Shown in pieces: positions 16,541 through 24,414 of a DNA stretch of 61,675 bases (its first letter is position 1; each line of letters starts with the position of its first letter). The stretch is from assembly GCA_023399375.1 (NCBI GenBank), contig JAEWPX010000044.1, positions 1 to 61,675 of the forward strand, in the 5' to 3' direction. A program made the position numbers and the translations under genes. Under the pieces are notes generated by a model that searched no databases, had not been told where the DNA came from, and worked only from the letters and a program-made list of their open reading frames with translations. This DNA is from Pseudomonadota bacterium. Its GTDB lineage: Bacteria > Desulfobacterota > Desulfovibrionia > Desulfovibrionales > Desulfovibrionaceae.

Positions 16541-17566
16541 ATGCAGACCGTATCCGCCGCCGACAGATTGCAGGCCGGACAGGCCGCCGCGACGCCCCGG
16601 ACCGGGGCCGCCGGGAAAACGCGCCCAGGCAGCGGCGTCGGCGTCACCACGCGCATGCGCCTGGTGCTCCTGCTCCTTTTCGCCCTGCCCCCGGGCGTGG
16701 CCCTGTATCTTCTGGAAAACGACCTGGTCGCCTCGCCCGGGCGCATGCTCGGCCTGTGGCTGGCCGGGGCGCTCGTGCTGACCCTGCCCCTGTCGCGCCT
16801 GGCGGCGCGGTTCGTCGTCCTCGGCGACGTCGCGGCCATCAACGCCTTTTGCGCGGCCCTGCGCCGGGGCGAATACCAGCGCCGCCTGCCCCTGCCGCCC
16901 CAGGGCGACGAGGAGCACGAGCTCCTGCGCCTCAAGCGCGACCTCAACTGGCTGGCCCACGGCGTGGAAACCCGGGAAACCTGGCTGACCGCCCTGCTCG
17001 ACGAGACCAAGCGCCGCGAACGCCATTTCGCCGACCTCTCCCGCACCGACGGCCTGACCGGACTCTTCAACCGACGCCATTTCGACGCGACCCTGCCCGA
17101 GCTCGCCGAGGAAGCCGCATCCGGCGGCCACTCCCTGTGGCTGGCCTTCCTCGACTGCGACGCCTTCAAGGGCGTCAACGACCGCTTCGGCCATCCGGCC
17201 GGGGACGCGGTGCTGGCCGCCATGGGAAAAACCCTCATCGAGTCCACCCGCGAAGGTCTGGACATGCCCTTTCGCCTCGGCGGCGACGAATTCGCCGTCA
17301 TCCTCACCCGCCTGCCCGCCGCAGCGGCGCTGGCCGTGGCCGAACGCATCCGCCGCCGCTTCGCCGCCTGCCAGGAATACGGCGTCACGGCCAGCATCGG
17401 CCTGGCCCGCTTCGACTCCCGCCGCGACGCCAAACCCTACGCCGCCACCCTGGCCGCTCGCTGCGACGCGGCCCTGTATGCGGCCAAGGCCGGCGGCGGC
17501 GACGCCGTGTCCGTCGCCCCCGGCGACGGCGCGCACGGATCCAGGACGCCTGCGGAGGAAAGATAA
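16541..17566 (+). CDS. Membrane-bound GGDEF diguanylate cyclase
   Basis: A 341-residue protein predicted to make cyclic di-GMP. Two hydrophobic segments (about 39-57 and 70-88) anchor it, and a short charged linker resembling HAMP follows. The GGDEF domain begins RTDGLTGLFNRRHFD and carries LGGDEFAV at about 245-252, so the active-site loop is intact. The RxxD inhibitory site expected five residues upstream is not present (the sequence is REGLDMPFRL), so feedback inhibition is probably lost. ATG 16541 has AAAGGA upstream; GTG 16508 and ATG 16514 are in-frame alternatives. It ends three bases before feoB. Confidence 0.88.
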   Translation: MQTVSAADRLQAGQAAATPRTGAAGKTRPGSGVGVTTRMRLVLLLLFALPPGVALYLLENDLVASPGRMLGLWLAGALVLTLPLSRLAARFVVLGDVAAINAFCAALRRGEYQRRLPLPPQGDEEHELLRLKRDLNWLAHGVETRETWLTALLDETKRRERHFADLSRTDGLTGLFNRRHFDATLPELAEEAASGGHSLWLAFLDCDAFKGVNDRFGHPAGDAVLAAMGKTLIESTREGLDMPFRLGGDEFAVILTRLPAAAALAVAERIRRRFAACQEYGVTASIGLARFDSRRDAKPYAATLAARCDAALYAAKAGGGDAVSVAPGDGAHGSRTPAEER

Positions 17567-17569
17567 GCC

Positions 17570-19744
17570 ATGTCCTCCTCCCTCACCTTCGCCCTGGCCG
17601 GCAACCCCAACTGCGGCAAGACCACACTTTTCAACGCCCTGACCGGCGCGCGCCGGCACGTGGGCAACTACCCCGGCGTCACTGTGGAAAAACGCGAGGG
17701 CCGGGTGCGCTGCTCCGGCCGCGACCTGACCCTGGTCGACCTGCCGGGCATGTATTCCCTGACCGCCTACTGCGCCGACGAAGAGGCCGCCCGTACCTTT
17801 CTCATCGAGGAAAAACCGAGCTGCGTCATCGACGTGGTCGATGCCGGCACCCTGGAACGCGGGCTTTATCTCACGGTGCAGCTGCTCGAACTCGGCGCGC
17901 CCGTGGTTCTTGCGCTCAACATGATGGACGAGGTCCGCCGCCGGGGCATGGTCCTCGACACGGGCCTGCTTGCGCTCCTGCTCGGCCTGCCCGTGGTCGC
18001 AACCGTGGCCCGCGTGGGCGAAGGCACGGACACGCTCGTGCGCGAGGCCCTGGACTTCGCCCGGGCGCGGCGCGGCCAATGGAAGCCTTTGGAGCTCTCC
18101 TACGGCGCGGACGTGGACCGCGCGCTTCTCGCCATGCAGACGCGCATCGAGGCCGACCGCTTCCTCGTCGACCGCTTCCCGGCCCGCTGGCTCGCGCTCA
18201 AATACCTGGAGGGCGACGAGGACGTCCGGGCCCTGGGCCGCCGCGCCGGCGCGACCGCTGCCTTTCTCGAGGAGACAGCAGCCGCGCTCGCGCACCACAT
18301 CAAGGCCAGCCAGAACACTTTTCCCGAGGCCGTCATTTCCGATTACCGCTACGGCTTCATTGCCTCCCTGCTGCGCCGGGGCGTGCTTCGAAAAAACGCT
18401 TCCCCGGACCGCGTCGCCATCACCGACGCCTGCGACCGCGTGCTCACCCACGCCGTGGCCGGCCCGCTCATCATGTTGGCCGTGCTGTTCGGCATGTTCC
18501 AGCTGACGTTTCTCGTTTCGGGCTATCCCATGGCCTGGATGGAGGCGGGATTCGGCCTGCTCGGCGAGACGGTCGGGGCGCTTTTGCCCGAGGGCTTGCT
18601 GCGCTCCCTGGCCGTATCCGGCGTCATTGCCGGGGTCGGCGGCGTGCTCGGGTTCGTGCCGCTCATTTGCGTCATGTTCTTCCTGCTCTCCTGCCTGGAG
18701 GACCTGGGCTACACGGCGCGCATGGCCTACATGCTCGACCGTGTGTTCCGGGCCTTCGGCCTGCACGGGGCGTCGGTGATGCCGTTTATCATCTCCGGCG
18801 GCATCCCCGGCGGCTGCGCCGTGCCCGGGGTCATGGCCGCCCGGACCCTGCGCAGCCCCAAGGAACGCCTGGCCACCATCTTAAGCGCCCCGTTCATGGC
18901 CTGCGGCGCGAAAATACCGGTCTATCTCCTTCTGATCGCAGCATTTTTCCCCGAGCATCCGGGGCTCGTCATGTTCGCCGTCACCCTCGCTTCCTGGGCC
19001 GCCGCCCTGGGCGTGGCCAAACTGTGGCGCGTTACGGTCATCCCCGGGGCCTCGACGCCCTTTCTCATGGAGCTGCCGCCCTACCTCCTGCCCACCCTGC
19101 GCGGGCTTTGCATCCACACCTTCGAGCGCGCCTGGCAGTACGTCAAAAAGGCCGGCACCGTGGTCCTGGCCATCTCCATCGTGATGTGGGCGGCCCTGAC
19201 CTTTCCCGGCCTGCCCGCCGCGCGCCAGGAAGCTTTCGACGCCAAGCGCCTGGAACTCGCGGCCACGCGCGACGCGCTGCCCGAGGGCGAGGCCCGCGCG
19301 GTGCTTTCGCAGGAGATCGACGCCCTGGGCAACGTCCGGGCCGAGGAGGCCCTGCGTGCCTCGCTCGCCGGCCGGCTCGGCGTGGCCCTGGAAGGCGCAA
19401 GCCGCCTGGCGGGCTTCGACTGGCGCGTCAACATCGCGCTCATCGGCGGGCTCGCCGCCAAGGAGGTCGTGGTGTCCACCCTGGGCACGGCCTACGACCT
19501 GGGCGAAGCCTCGCCCGACGCGCCGCAGACCCTGTCCGCGCGCTTGGCCGCCGATCCGGACTTCACCCCGGCCGTGGCCCTGGCGCTTCTCGCCTTCACC
19601 ATTTTGTACGCGCCCTGTTTCGTGACGGTCGCCGTCATGGCCCGGGAAACGCATTGGAAATGGGCCGCTTTCGCCGTGGTCGCCAACACGTCGCTGGGCT
19701 TTGCCGTGGCCGTGGCCGTCTTTCGGATCGCCCGCGCCTGGTGA
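17570..19744 (+). CDS. feoB: Ferrous iron transporter FeoB
   Basis: A 724-residue Fe(II) transporter: N-terminal G domain plus membrane channel. G1 is GNPNCGKTTLFN (residues 10-21), the switch region reads HVGNYPGVTVEKREG, G3 is DLPGMYSL, G4 is NMMD. The membrane part contains paired Gate-type motifs (SGGIPGGCAVPGVMAAR and GGLAAKEVVVSTLGTAY). Length and order match standard FeoB. The start lies three bases after the GGDEF gene, so it is co-transcribed with it. No feoA is next to it, which is unusual because small FeoA proteins normally accompany FeoB. Placement behind Fur boxes fits iron-starvation expression. Confidence 0.94.
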   Translation: MSSSLTFALAGNPNCGKTTLFNALTGARRHVGNYPGVTVEKREGRVRCSGRDLTLVDLPGMYSLTAYCADEEAARTFLIEEKPSCVIDVVDAGTLERGLYLTVQLLELGAPVVLALNMMDEVRRRGMVLDTGLLALLLGLPVVATVARVGEGTDTLVREALDFARARRGQWKPLELSYGADVDRALLAMQTRIEADRFLVDRFPARWLALKYLEGDEDVRALGRRAGATAAFLEETAAALAHHIKASQNTFPEAVISDYRYGFIASLLRRGVLRKNASPDRVAITDACDRVLTHAVAGPLIMLAVLFGMFQLTFLVSGYPMAWMEAGFGLLGETVGALLPEGLLRSLAVSGVIAGVGGVLGFVPLICVMFFLLSCLEDLGYTARMAYMLDRVFRAFGLHGASVMPFIISGGIPGGCAVPGVMAARTLRSPKERLATILSAPFMACGAKIPVYLLLIAAFFPEHPGLVMFAVTLASWAAALGVAKLWRVTVIPGASTPFLMELPPYLLPTLRGLCIHTFERAWQYVKKAGTVVLAISIVMWAALTFPGLPAARQEAFDAKRLELAATRDALPEGEARAVLSQEIDALGNVRAEEALRASLAGRLGVALEGASRLAGFDWRVNIALIGGLAAKEVVVSTLGTAYDLGEASPDAPQTLSARLAADPDFTPAVALALLAFTILYAPCFVTVAVMARETHWKWAAFAVVANTSLGFAVAVAVFRIARAW

Positions 19745-19858
19745 GCCGGCCCCAACCCGCAACCGGAGGGAGGAGTTGCTGGACACCATACGAATATAAA
19801 AATAGTGTTACCAAAAAATGACTTACCCTCACCGTATACTTCAAGGGAGACATCCAGC

Positions 19859-21289
19859 ATGCGAGTAAGGCACCTTTTCGCCGCCCTGCTCTTCATGGCG
19901 GCCGCAGCGACCGGCGCGCGAGCCGCCACGGAAGTGCGAATGGCCGGCGACACCCGCGTCTACGGCGTTTTCTTCGCCAACCGCAACTTCACCGGTTGGG
20001 ACGAGACCGGGACCCAGACCGAGGACCGCATGACCATCTGGCAGCGCCTGCGGCTGCGCAGCGACTTCGTGGCCAACGAAAACCTCAAGTTCCGCTTCGG
20101 CATGCGCGTCGACGACGAAGCCTGGGGCCACGGCTACCTGACCGCGGCCAACCCGCAGGTGGCCATCGAGCCCTACCTCGCGTACCTGCAATTCAAGTTT
20201 CCCGGCACCGACATCGAGGTGACGGCCGGCTACCAGCCCCTGTCCGTGCCCCATACCGAGGTCTTCTACGACAGCATCGTGCTCGCGGCCGACGACGGCG
20301 ACCAGTCGAGCGCCGCGCTGCACGTGAACATCCCGGTGAGTGAAAACCTCTCGGTCCAGGCCGCCTACGGCAGGCTGCTTTCCGCCAACCGGACCTTCCA
20401 GCAGACCACCACGCAGGTCGGCGACGCCTTCGACATCTACCACCTCGCCCTGCCCGTGACCGTGGACGGTTTCGCGGCCACGCCCTGGGGCCTGGTCGGC
20501 GTCTACGGCAAGAACGCCGATCCGGAAGGCCTGTTCAACTCCGGCCTGCTTTCGGCCGGAAGCTACTTGAATACCACAGGCTATCCTTACAAGGACAACC
20601 AGAACGCCATGTGGTGGGGCGGCCTCGCGCTCACCGTGGAAGCCCTCGACCCCGTCAAGTTCTACGCCGACGCCATCTACGGCGACGCCGCCCCGGGCGA
20701 CCGGGAGCGCAACCGCCGCCGCGGCTATTTCATCGACGCCGGCGTCACCTATTCCGGCTTCGACTGGATGCTGCCCGGAGTCTTCGGCTGGGTGGCCAGC
20801 GGCGAGGATTCGAGCATCGGCAACGGGAGCGAGCGCCTGCCCGTCATCACGCCGAAATGGGGCCCGGGCACGTCGTTTCTCTTCGACAACGACCAGGAAT
20901 TCGCCAACAACAGCATCGGCGTGGACCCGACCGGCACCTGGGGCCTAGCCGCGAGCCTGCGCGACGTGAGCTTCATCGAGGCGCTCAAAAGCCGCCTGAC
21001 CGTGGCCGTCATCGCCGGCACGAACAGCGCCGCCGGCCTGCGCAAGGCCGTCGTCGCCACGGGCGGCGTGGGCCAATACGTGACCATGGGCCGCAACTTG
21101 GCCGAAGGCGAATGGGTGCTCGGCGTCAACTTCGACAATTCCTACGCCATCACCGAACAGCTGAGCCTGATCATGCAGACCGGTTTCGCCGCCCCCCAGG
21201 GACTCAAGACCAGCATCTGGGGACACCGTTTCACAAATCAGGCCGAAAACGCCTTCATGGGCTCCCTCGGCTTCCTTTACACCTTCTAG
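19859..21289 (+). CDS. Outer-membrane porin, Desulfovibrio type
   Basis: A 476-residue beta-barrel protein. The signal peptide is MRVRHLFAALLFMAAAATGARA with predicted cleavage after ARA (about residue 22). The mature protein has alternating-residue strands with periodic aromatics and acidic turns, and ends in Phe (LGFLYTF), the usual outer-membrane insertion signal. It resembles the homotrimeric porins that are abundant in Desulfovibrio, with no TonB box, so passive diffusion of small solutes is likely. ATG 19859 follows AGGGAGA; an upstream in-frame ATG at 19805 lacks a site. The 114-base gap after feoB is locally AT-rich and may contain its own promoter. Confidence 0.85.
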   Translation: MRVRHLFAALLFMAAAATGARAATEVRMAGDTRVYGVFFANRNFTGWDETGTQTEDRMTIWQRLRLRSDFVANENLKFRFGMRVDDEAWGHGYLTAANPQVAIEPYLAYLQFKFPGTDIEVTAGYQPLSVPHTEVFYDSIVLAADDGDQSSAALHVNIPVSENLSVQAAYGRLLSANRTFQQTTTQVGDAFDIYHLALPVTVDGFAATPWGLVGVYGKNADPEGLFNSGLLSAGSYLNTTGYPYKDNQNAMWWGGLALTVEALDPVKFYADAIYGDAAPGDRERNRRRGYFIDAGVTYSGFDWMLPGVFGWVASGEDSSIGNGSERLPVITPKWGPGTSFLFDNDQEFANNSIGVDPTGTWGLAASLRDVSFIEALKSRLTVAVIAGTNSAAGLRKAVVATGGVGQYVTMGRNLAEGEWVLGVNFDNSYAITEQLSLIMQTGFAAPQGLKTSIWGHRFTNQAENAFMGSLGFLYTF

Positions 21290-21307
21290 ACCGAACACCC
21301 GCTACAC

Positions 21308-21360
21308 CCGCAAGCCTGGACGCCCCGCAGACCCCGTGCGAGGAACGTCCAGGCTTGCGG
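21308..21360. repeat. Perfect 15-bp inverted repeat between porin and tetR
   Basis: CCGCAAGCCTGGACG (21308-21322) and its exact reverse complement (21346-21360) flank a 23-base loop, 18 bases after the porin stop. No T tract follows on either strand. It may be a transcript-stabilising or factor-dependent termination structure. Confidence 0.75.
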
Positions 21361-21479
21361 CGTCACGACGCCGCCGCAGAAAGAAACCGCGCCACCCGCC
21401 CCTTTCCCCCGTGAATGCAGGCATTGACGGCCTTGCGCAGGACAGGCTATCAGCCCCCTTCCACATTGAAATTCTTTCC

Positions 21480-21504
21480 TTGACACCACGTAAACAGGTG
21501 TTAA
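21480..21504 (+). promoter_or_regulatory. Inverted repeat over the tetR promoter, probable TetR operator
   Basis: TTGACACC (21480-21487) and GGTGTTAA (21497-21504) form an inverted repeat with one mismatch and a 9-base centre. The left arm contains a perfect -35 TTGACA, so protein bound here would block the promoter. It ends nine bases before the tetR ATG at 21514. Confidence 0.6.
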
Positions 21505-21513
21505 CTTCCCTCC

Positions 21514-22107
21514 ATGGCAGAACGCTTGGAATCCCCTTTGCGCCGGGAGCAGATCGCCGAGGCGGCGCTCGCCATCGTGGTCGAGCACGGCATCGGCGCA
21601 GTGACCGTACGCCGCGTGGCCGAGGCCGTGGGCATTTCGGCGGCGGCGCTCTACCGGCATTACAAGAACAAGGGCGACATCCTGGCAGCCATCCTGGAGG
21701 AGCATCACGAACTCCACATGGCCAACGTCCGCCGGGCGCTCTCTGCGGGACACGGCCCCATGGACACGCTGCGCATCCTCTACGAAGACATCATGAAGCT
21801 TGTGGCCCGGTTCCGGGCCCTGCCCGTGATCTTCCTCTCCGATGTGGTCTGGTTCGAGGAGACGCGCCTGCGCGATCTCAAGATGCGCCACCACGCCGCC
21901 ATCCGGGACGTCCTCATGGAACTGATCCTCAAGGGGCAGGAGCAGGGAGAGATCCGGGCCGACATCCGCGCCCAGGAGCTGGTCAACCACTTCATCAGCC
22001 TCGTGGCCATGCCCGCGCTCATGTGCGCCCGCACGCCCGAGGACGTGGACATGGCCCTCCAGACCGCCGCCAACTGGGAGTTGTTCGCCCATGCCGTCAC
22101 TGCGTGA
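21514..22107 (+). CDS. TetR-family repressor of the RND efflux operon
   Basis: A 197-residue regulator with an N-terminal TetR HTH (residues about 10-55: REQIAEAALAIVVEHGIGAV then VRRVAEAVGISAAALYRHYKNKGDILAAIL) and an all-helical ligand domain. It is the first gene before an SGNH protein, an RND adaptor and an RND pump, the standard arrangement for a drug- or solvent-sensing repressor of its own efflux system. The inverted repeat at 21480-21504 fits autoregulation. Its 3-prime end overlaps the next gene by 17 bases. Inducer unknown. Confidence 0.9.
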   Translation: MAERLESPLRREQIAEAALAIVVEHGIGAVTVRRVAEAVGISAAALYRHYKNKGDILAAILEEHHELHMANVRRALSAGHGPMDTLRILYEDIMKLVARFRALPVIFLSDVVWFEETRLRDLKMRHHAAIRDVLMELILKGQEQGEIRADIRAQELVNHFISLVAMPALMCARTPEDVDMALQTAANWELFAHAVTA

Positions 22108-23089
22108 TTTTTTTTGCCGAACAGGTGAACGTCCGTTCACTCGCAGACGCGCCCGGCTCGGGTTCGTCGCGGGCCTGGCGGGCCTCACGGTCCTGGCGCT
22201 TTTTGCGGCCGAGACGGCCGGCGCGGCGAACGATGCGCCGCAACCGCAGGCCGTGCGGGCAAAATATGCCCCATTTCTCCCGGTCGTCTCCAGCGAAGGG
22301 GAATTGGCCGTGTATGAAGGCGATCCCGACCTGCCGGTCGTGGACTGCGCGTCGCTGCCCGCCGAGCGCACCATGGTCGCCCTGGTTTTCGGCCAATCCA
22401 ACGCCTCCAACACGGTGGACACGGGCTACGACGCGGTCAAGCCGGTCTACGCCTTTTCCGACGGCAGCTGCCGCCGCGTGCGCGACGCCATCCCCGGGGC
22501 CACGGGCGCGAAGGGAAGTTCCTGGGCGCGCCTGGGCGACCGCGTCGTCGCCAGCGGCCTGTACGACGCCGTGGTATTCGTGGACATCGCCCGGGGCGGC
22601 TCGTCGGTCCTGCACTGGAGCCGGGGCGGCCAGTTCCACGACCTGTTGACCGGCTCCCTGGACGCACTGGCGGCCCGGGGCCTGCCCGCGACCCACGTCC
22701 TGTTCCACCAGGGCGAGGCGGACTGCGCCATGGGGCTCTCCCGCCAGGAATACGGCGCGGTACTCGCCGAACTGCTCGGGGACGTCCGCGACCACGCCGG
22801 CCCGCGCGCCGACATCTTCGTCTCGCGCGCCTCCCTGTTCCTGGACCCCGCCTGCGGCGACAGGCGCAACCCCGGCTGCTACCGTTCCTGTCCGGCCGTC
22901 ACCGCCGCCCAGACCGAGGCCGCCGACCCCGAACGCCGGGTATTTGCCGGCCCCAACACCGACCTGCTCGTACCCTGGTTCGACCGCAGCGACGGCTACC
23001 ATTTCACGTCCCGGGCGGCCGACCGCTTCGCCGCCGCCTGGATGCCGCTCCTTGCCCGGGGGGACGCCCCGCAGCGGCAGATACGCTAA
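22091..23089 (+). CDS. Secreted SGNH/GDSL-type esterase-like protein
   Basis: A 332-residue protein with a basic N-terminus and one hydrophobic segment (about 24-46, GFVAGLAGLTVLALFAAETA), hence exported or anchored. The body has the signature blocks of sialate-O-acetylesterase-type SGNH hydrolases: VFGQSNASN with the putative nucleophile Ser, DIARGGSSVLHW, a HQGEAD block and a C-terminal DGYHFT supplying the catalytic His. The substrate cannot be deduced; carbohydrate acetyl groups are the usual targets. It starts inside the end of tetR (17-base overlap) and precedes the RND adaptor by 71 bases, an unusual neighbour for an efflux pump. Confidence 0.8.
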   Translation: MPSLRDFFCRTGERPFTRRRARLGFVAGLAGLTVLALFAAETAGAANDAPQPQAVRAKYAPFLPVVSSEGELAVYEGDPDLPVVDCASLPAERTMVALVFGQSNASNTVDTGYDAVKPVYAFSDGSCRRVRDAIPGATGAKGSSWARLGDRVVASGLYDAVVFVDIARGGSSVLHWSRGGQFHDLLTGSLDALAARGLPATHVLFHQGEADCAMGLSRQEYGAVLAELLGDVRDHAGPRADIFVSRASLFLDPACGDRRNPGCYRSCPAVTAAQTEAADPERRVFAGPNTDLLVPWFDRSDGYHFTSRAADRFAAAWMPLLARGDAPQRQIR

Positions 23090-23160
23090 CCGATGACGCC
23101 CGCAAGTCCGCCTGCGCCCTTCATTCCGGGGACGCAACGCGGCTCGTTTCGGAGGAGAGC

Positions 23161-24414
23161 ATGACCGTTTTCCGTTTGTCCGCGAAATTCCGTTTTCTGG
23201 CCGCGCTGGGCATGGCGTCCCTGCTGGCCGTGAACCTGTCCGGCTGCGCCACGGACAGCTCGGGCCAGGAGACCGCCGCGCAGGCCCCGCCGCCGCCCGA
23301 AATCGTGGCCTATTCCGTCCGCCACGCCGACATCCCCTTAGACATGGCCTTTATGGGCCAGACCGCGGGATCGCGCGAGGTCGAGGTCCGGGCCCGGGTC
23401 GGCGGCATCCTGCTGCGCCGCAACTACGAGGAAGGCCATCCCGTGCGCCGGGGCGACCTCATGTTCGAGATCGACCCGGCGCCGTACCAAGCCGCGCTGG
23501 AGCAGGCCAAGGGGGCGCTGGGCCAGGCCGAAGCCACCCTGGACCAGGCCAAGCGCGACGCCGCCCGCATGGAAACTCTCTACAAGGGCGACGTCGTGGC
23601 GAAAAAGGACTACGACGACTCCAAGACCACCCTGGCGTCGACCACGGCCGCCGTGGAGACCGCCCGGGGCAAGGTGCGCGAGGCTTCGCTCAATCTCGAG
23701 TGGACCAAGGTCACGGCCCCCATTTCCGGCCTGACCAGCAAGGAGGCCCGCTCCGAAGGCAGCCTCATCACCACGACGAGCGACGGGAGCCTGCTCACCA
23801 CGATCAACCGCGTCGATCCGCTCTACGTCAACTTCTCCATGTCCGGCCAGGAGTCCCTGCGGCTGCGGAAGCTGCTGGCCGAGGGCAAGGTGGTCTTCGG
23901 CCACGAAGGCGACTACATCGTGCGCTTGGTGCAGCCCGACGGCAGCCAATACAAGGAGCCCGGCCGCATCAACTTCACCGATACCCAGGTCGATCCCACC
24001 ACGGGCGTGGTCAAGGTCCGGGCCGAGTTCAAGAATCCGGACGCCGCCGTGCTGCCCGGCCAGTTCGTGCGCGTGCGCCTGGAAGGCGCGCGCTACAAGG
24101 ACGTCCTGGCCGTGCCCCAGGGCGCGGTGCTCAACACCCAGCAAGGGGCGATGGTCTGGGCCCTGGACGAGAAAAACCAGGTTTCGCCGCGCCCCGTGGT
24201 CCTCGGCGACGCCGTGGGCAACGACTACTTCATTGAAAAAGGCCTTTCCGACGGCGAGCGGATCGTGTCCGAAGGCGTCATCAAGGTGCGCCCCGGCATG
24301 ACCGTGCGCGTGCGCCAGGATGCCCCGGCCGCCGCGGCCGCCCAGCCCGCCGGTTCCGGCGCGGCGACCAAGGCCGCCGACGCCGGCGAGCCGGCCAAGG
24401 AGCCCCGTTCATGA
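23161..24414 (+). CDS. RND efflux periplasmic adaptor lipoprotein (AcrA/MexA type)
   Basis: A 417-residue membrane-fusion protein connecting an RND pump to an outer-membrane channel. A signal peptide ends in the lipobox LSGC with Cys29 lipidated. The adaptor core follows: barrel-sandwich half-motif VEVRARVGGILLRRNYEEGH, alpha-hairpin with repeated QA/EA heptads, then TKVTAPISGLTSKEARSEGS and the beta-barrel segment RINFTDTQVDPTTGVVKVRA. The C-terminus is an Ala/Pro-rich tail. Its stop overlaps the pump gene by four bases (ATGA). No TolC-like gene is in the window, so the outer channel must be encoded elsewhere. Confidence 0.93.
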   Translation: MTVFRLSAKFRFLAALGMASLLAVNLSGCATDSSGQETAAQAPPPPEIVAYSVRHADIPLDMAFMGQTAGSREVEVRARVGGILLRRNYEEGHPVRRGDLMFEIDPAPYQAALEQAKGALGQAEATLDQAKRDAARMETLYKGDVVAKKDYDDSKTTLASTTAAVETARGKVREASLNLEWTKVTAPISGLTSKEARSEGSLITTTSDGSLLTTINRVDPLYVNFSMSGQESLRLRKLLAEGKVVFGHEGDYIVRLVQPDGSQYKEPGRINFTDTQVDPTTGVVKVRAEFKNPDAAVLPGQFVRVRLEGARYKDVLAVPQGAVLNTQQGAMVWALDEKNQVSPRPVVLGDAVGNDYFIEKGLSDGERIVSEGVIKVRPGMTVRVRQDAPAAAAAQPAGSGAATKAADAGEPAKEPRS

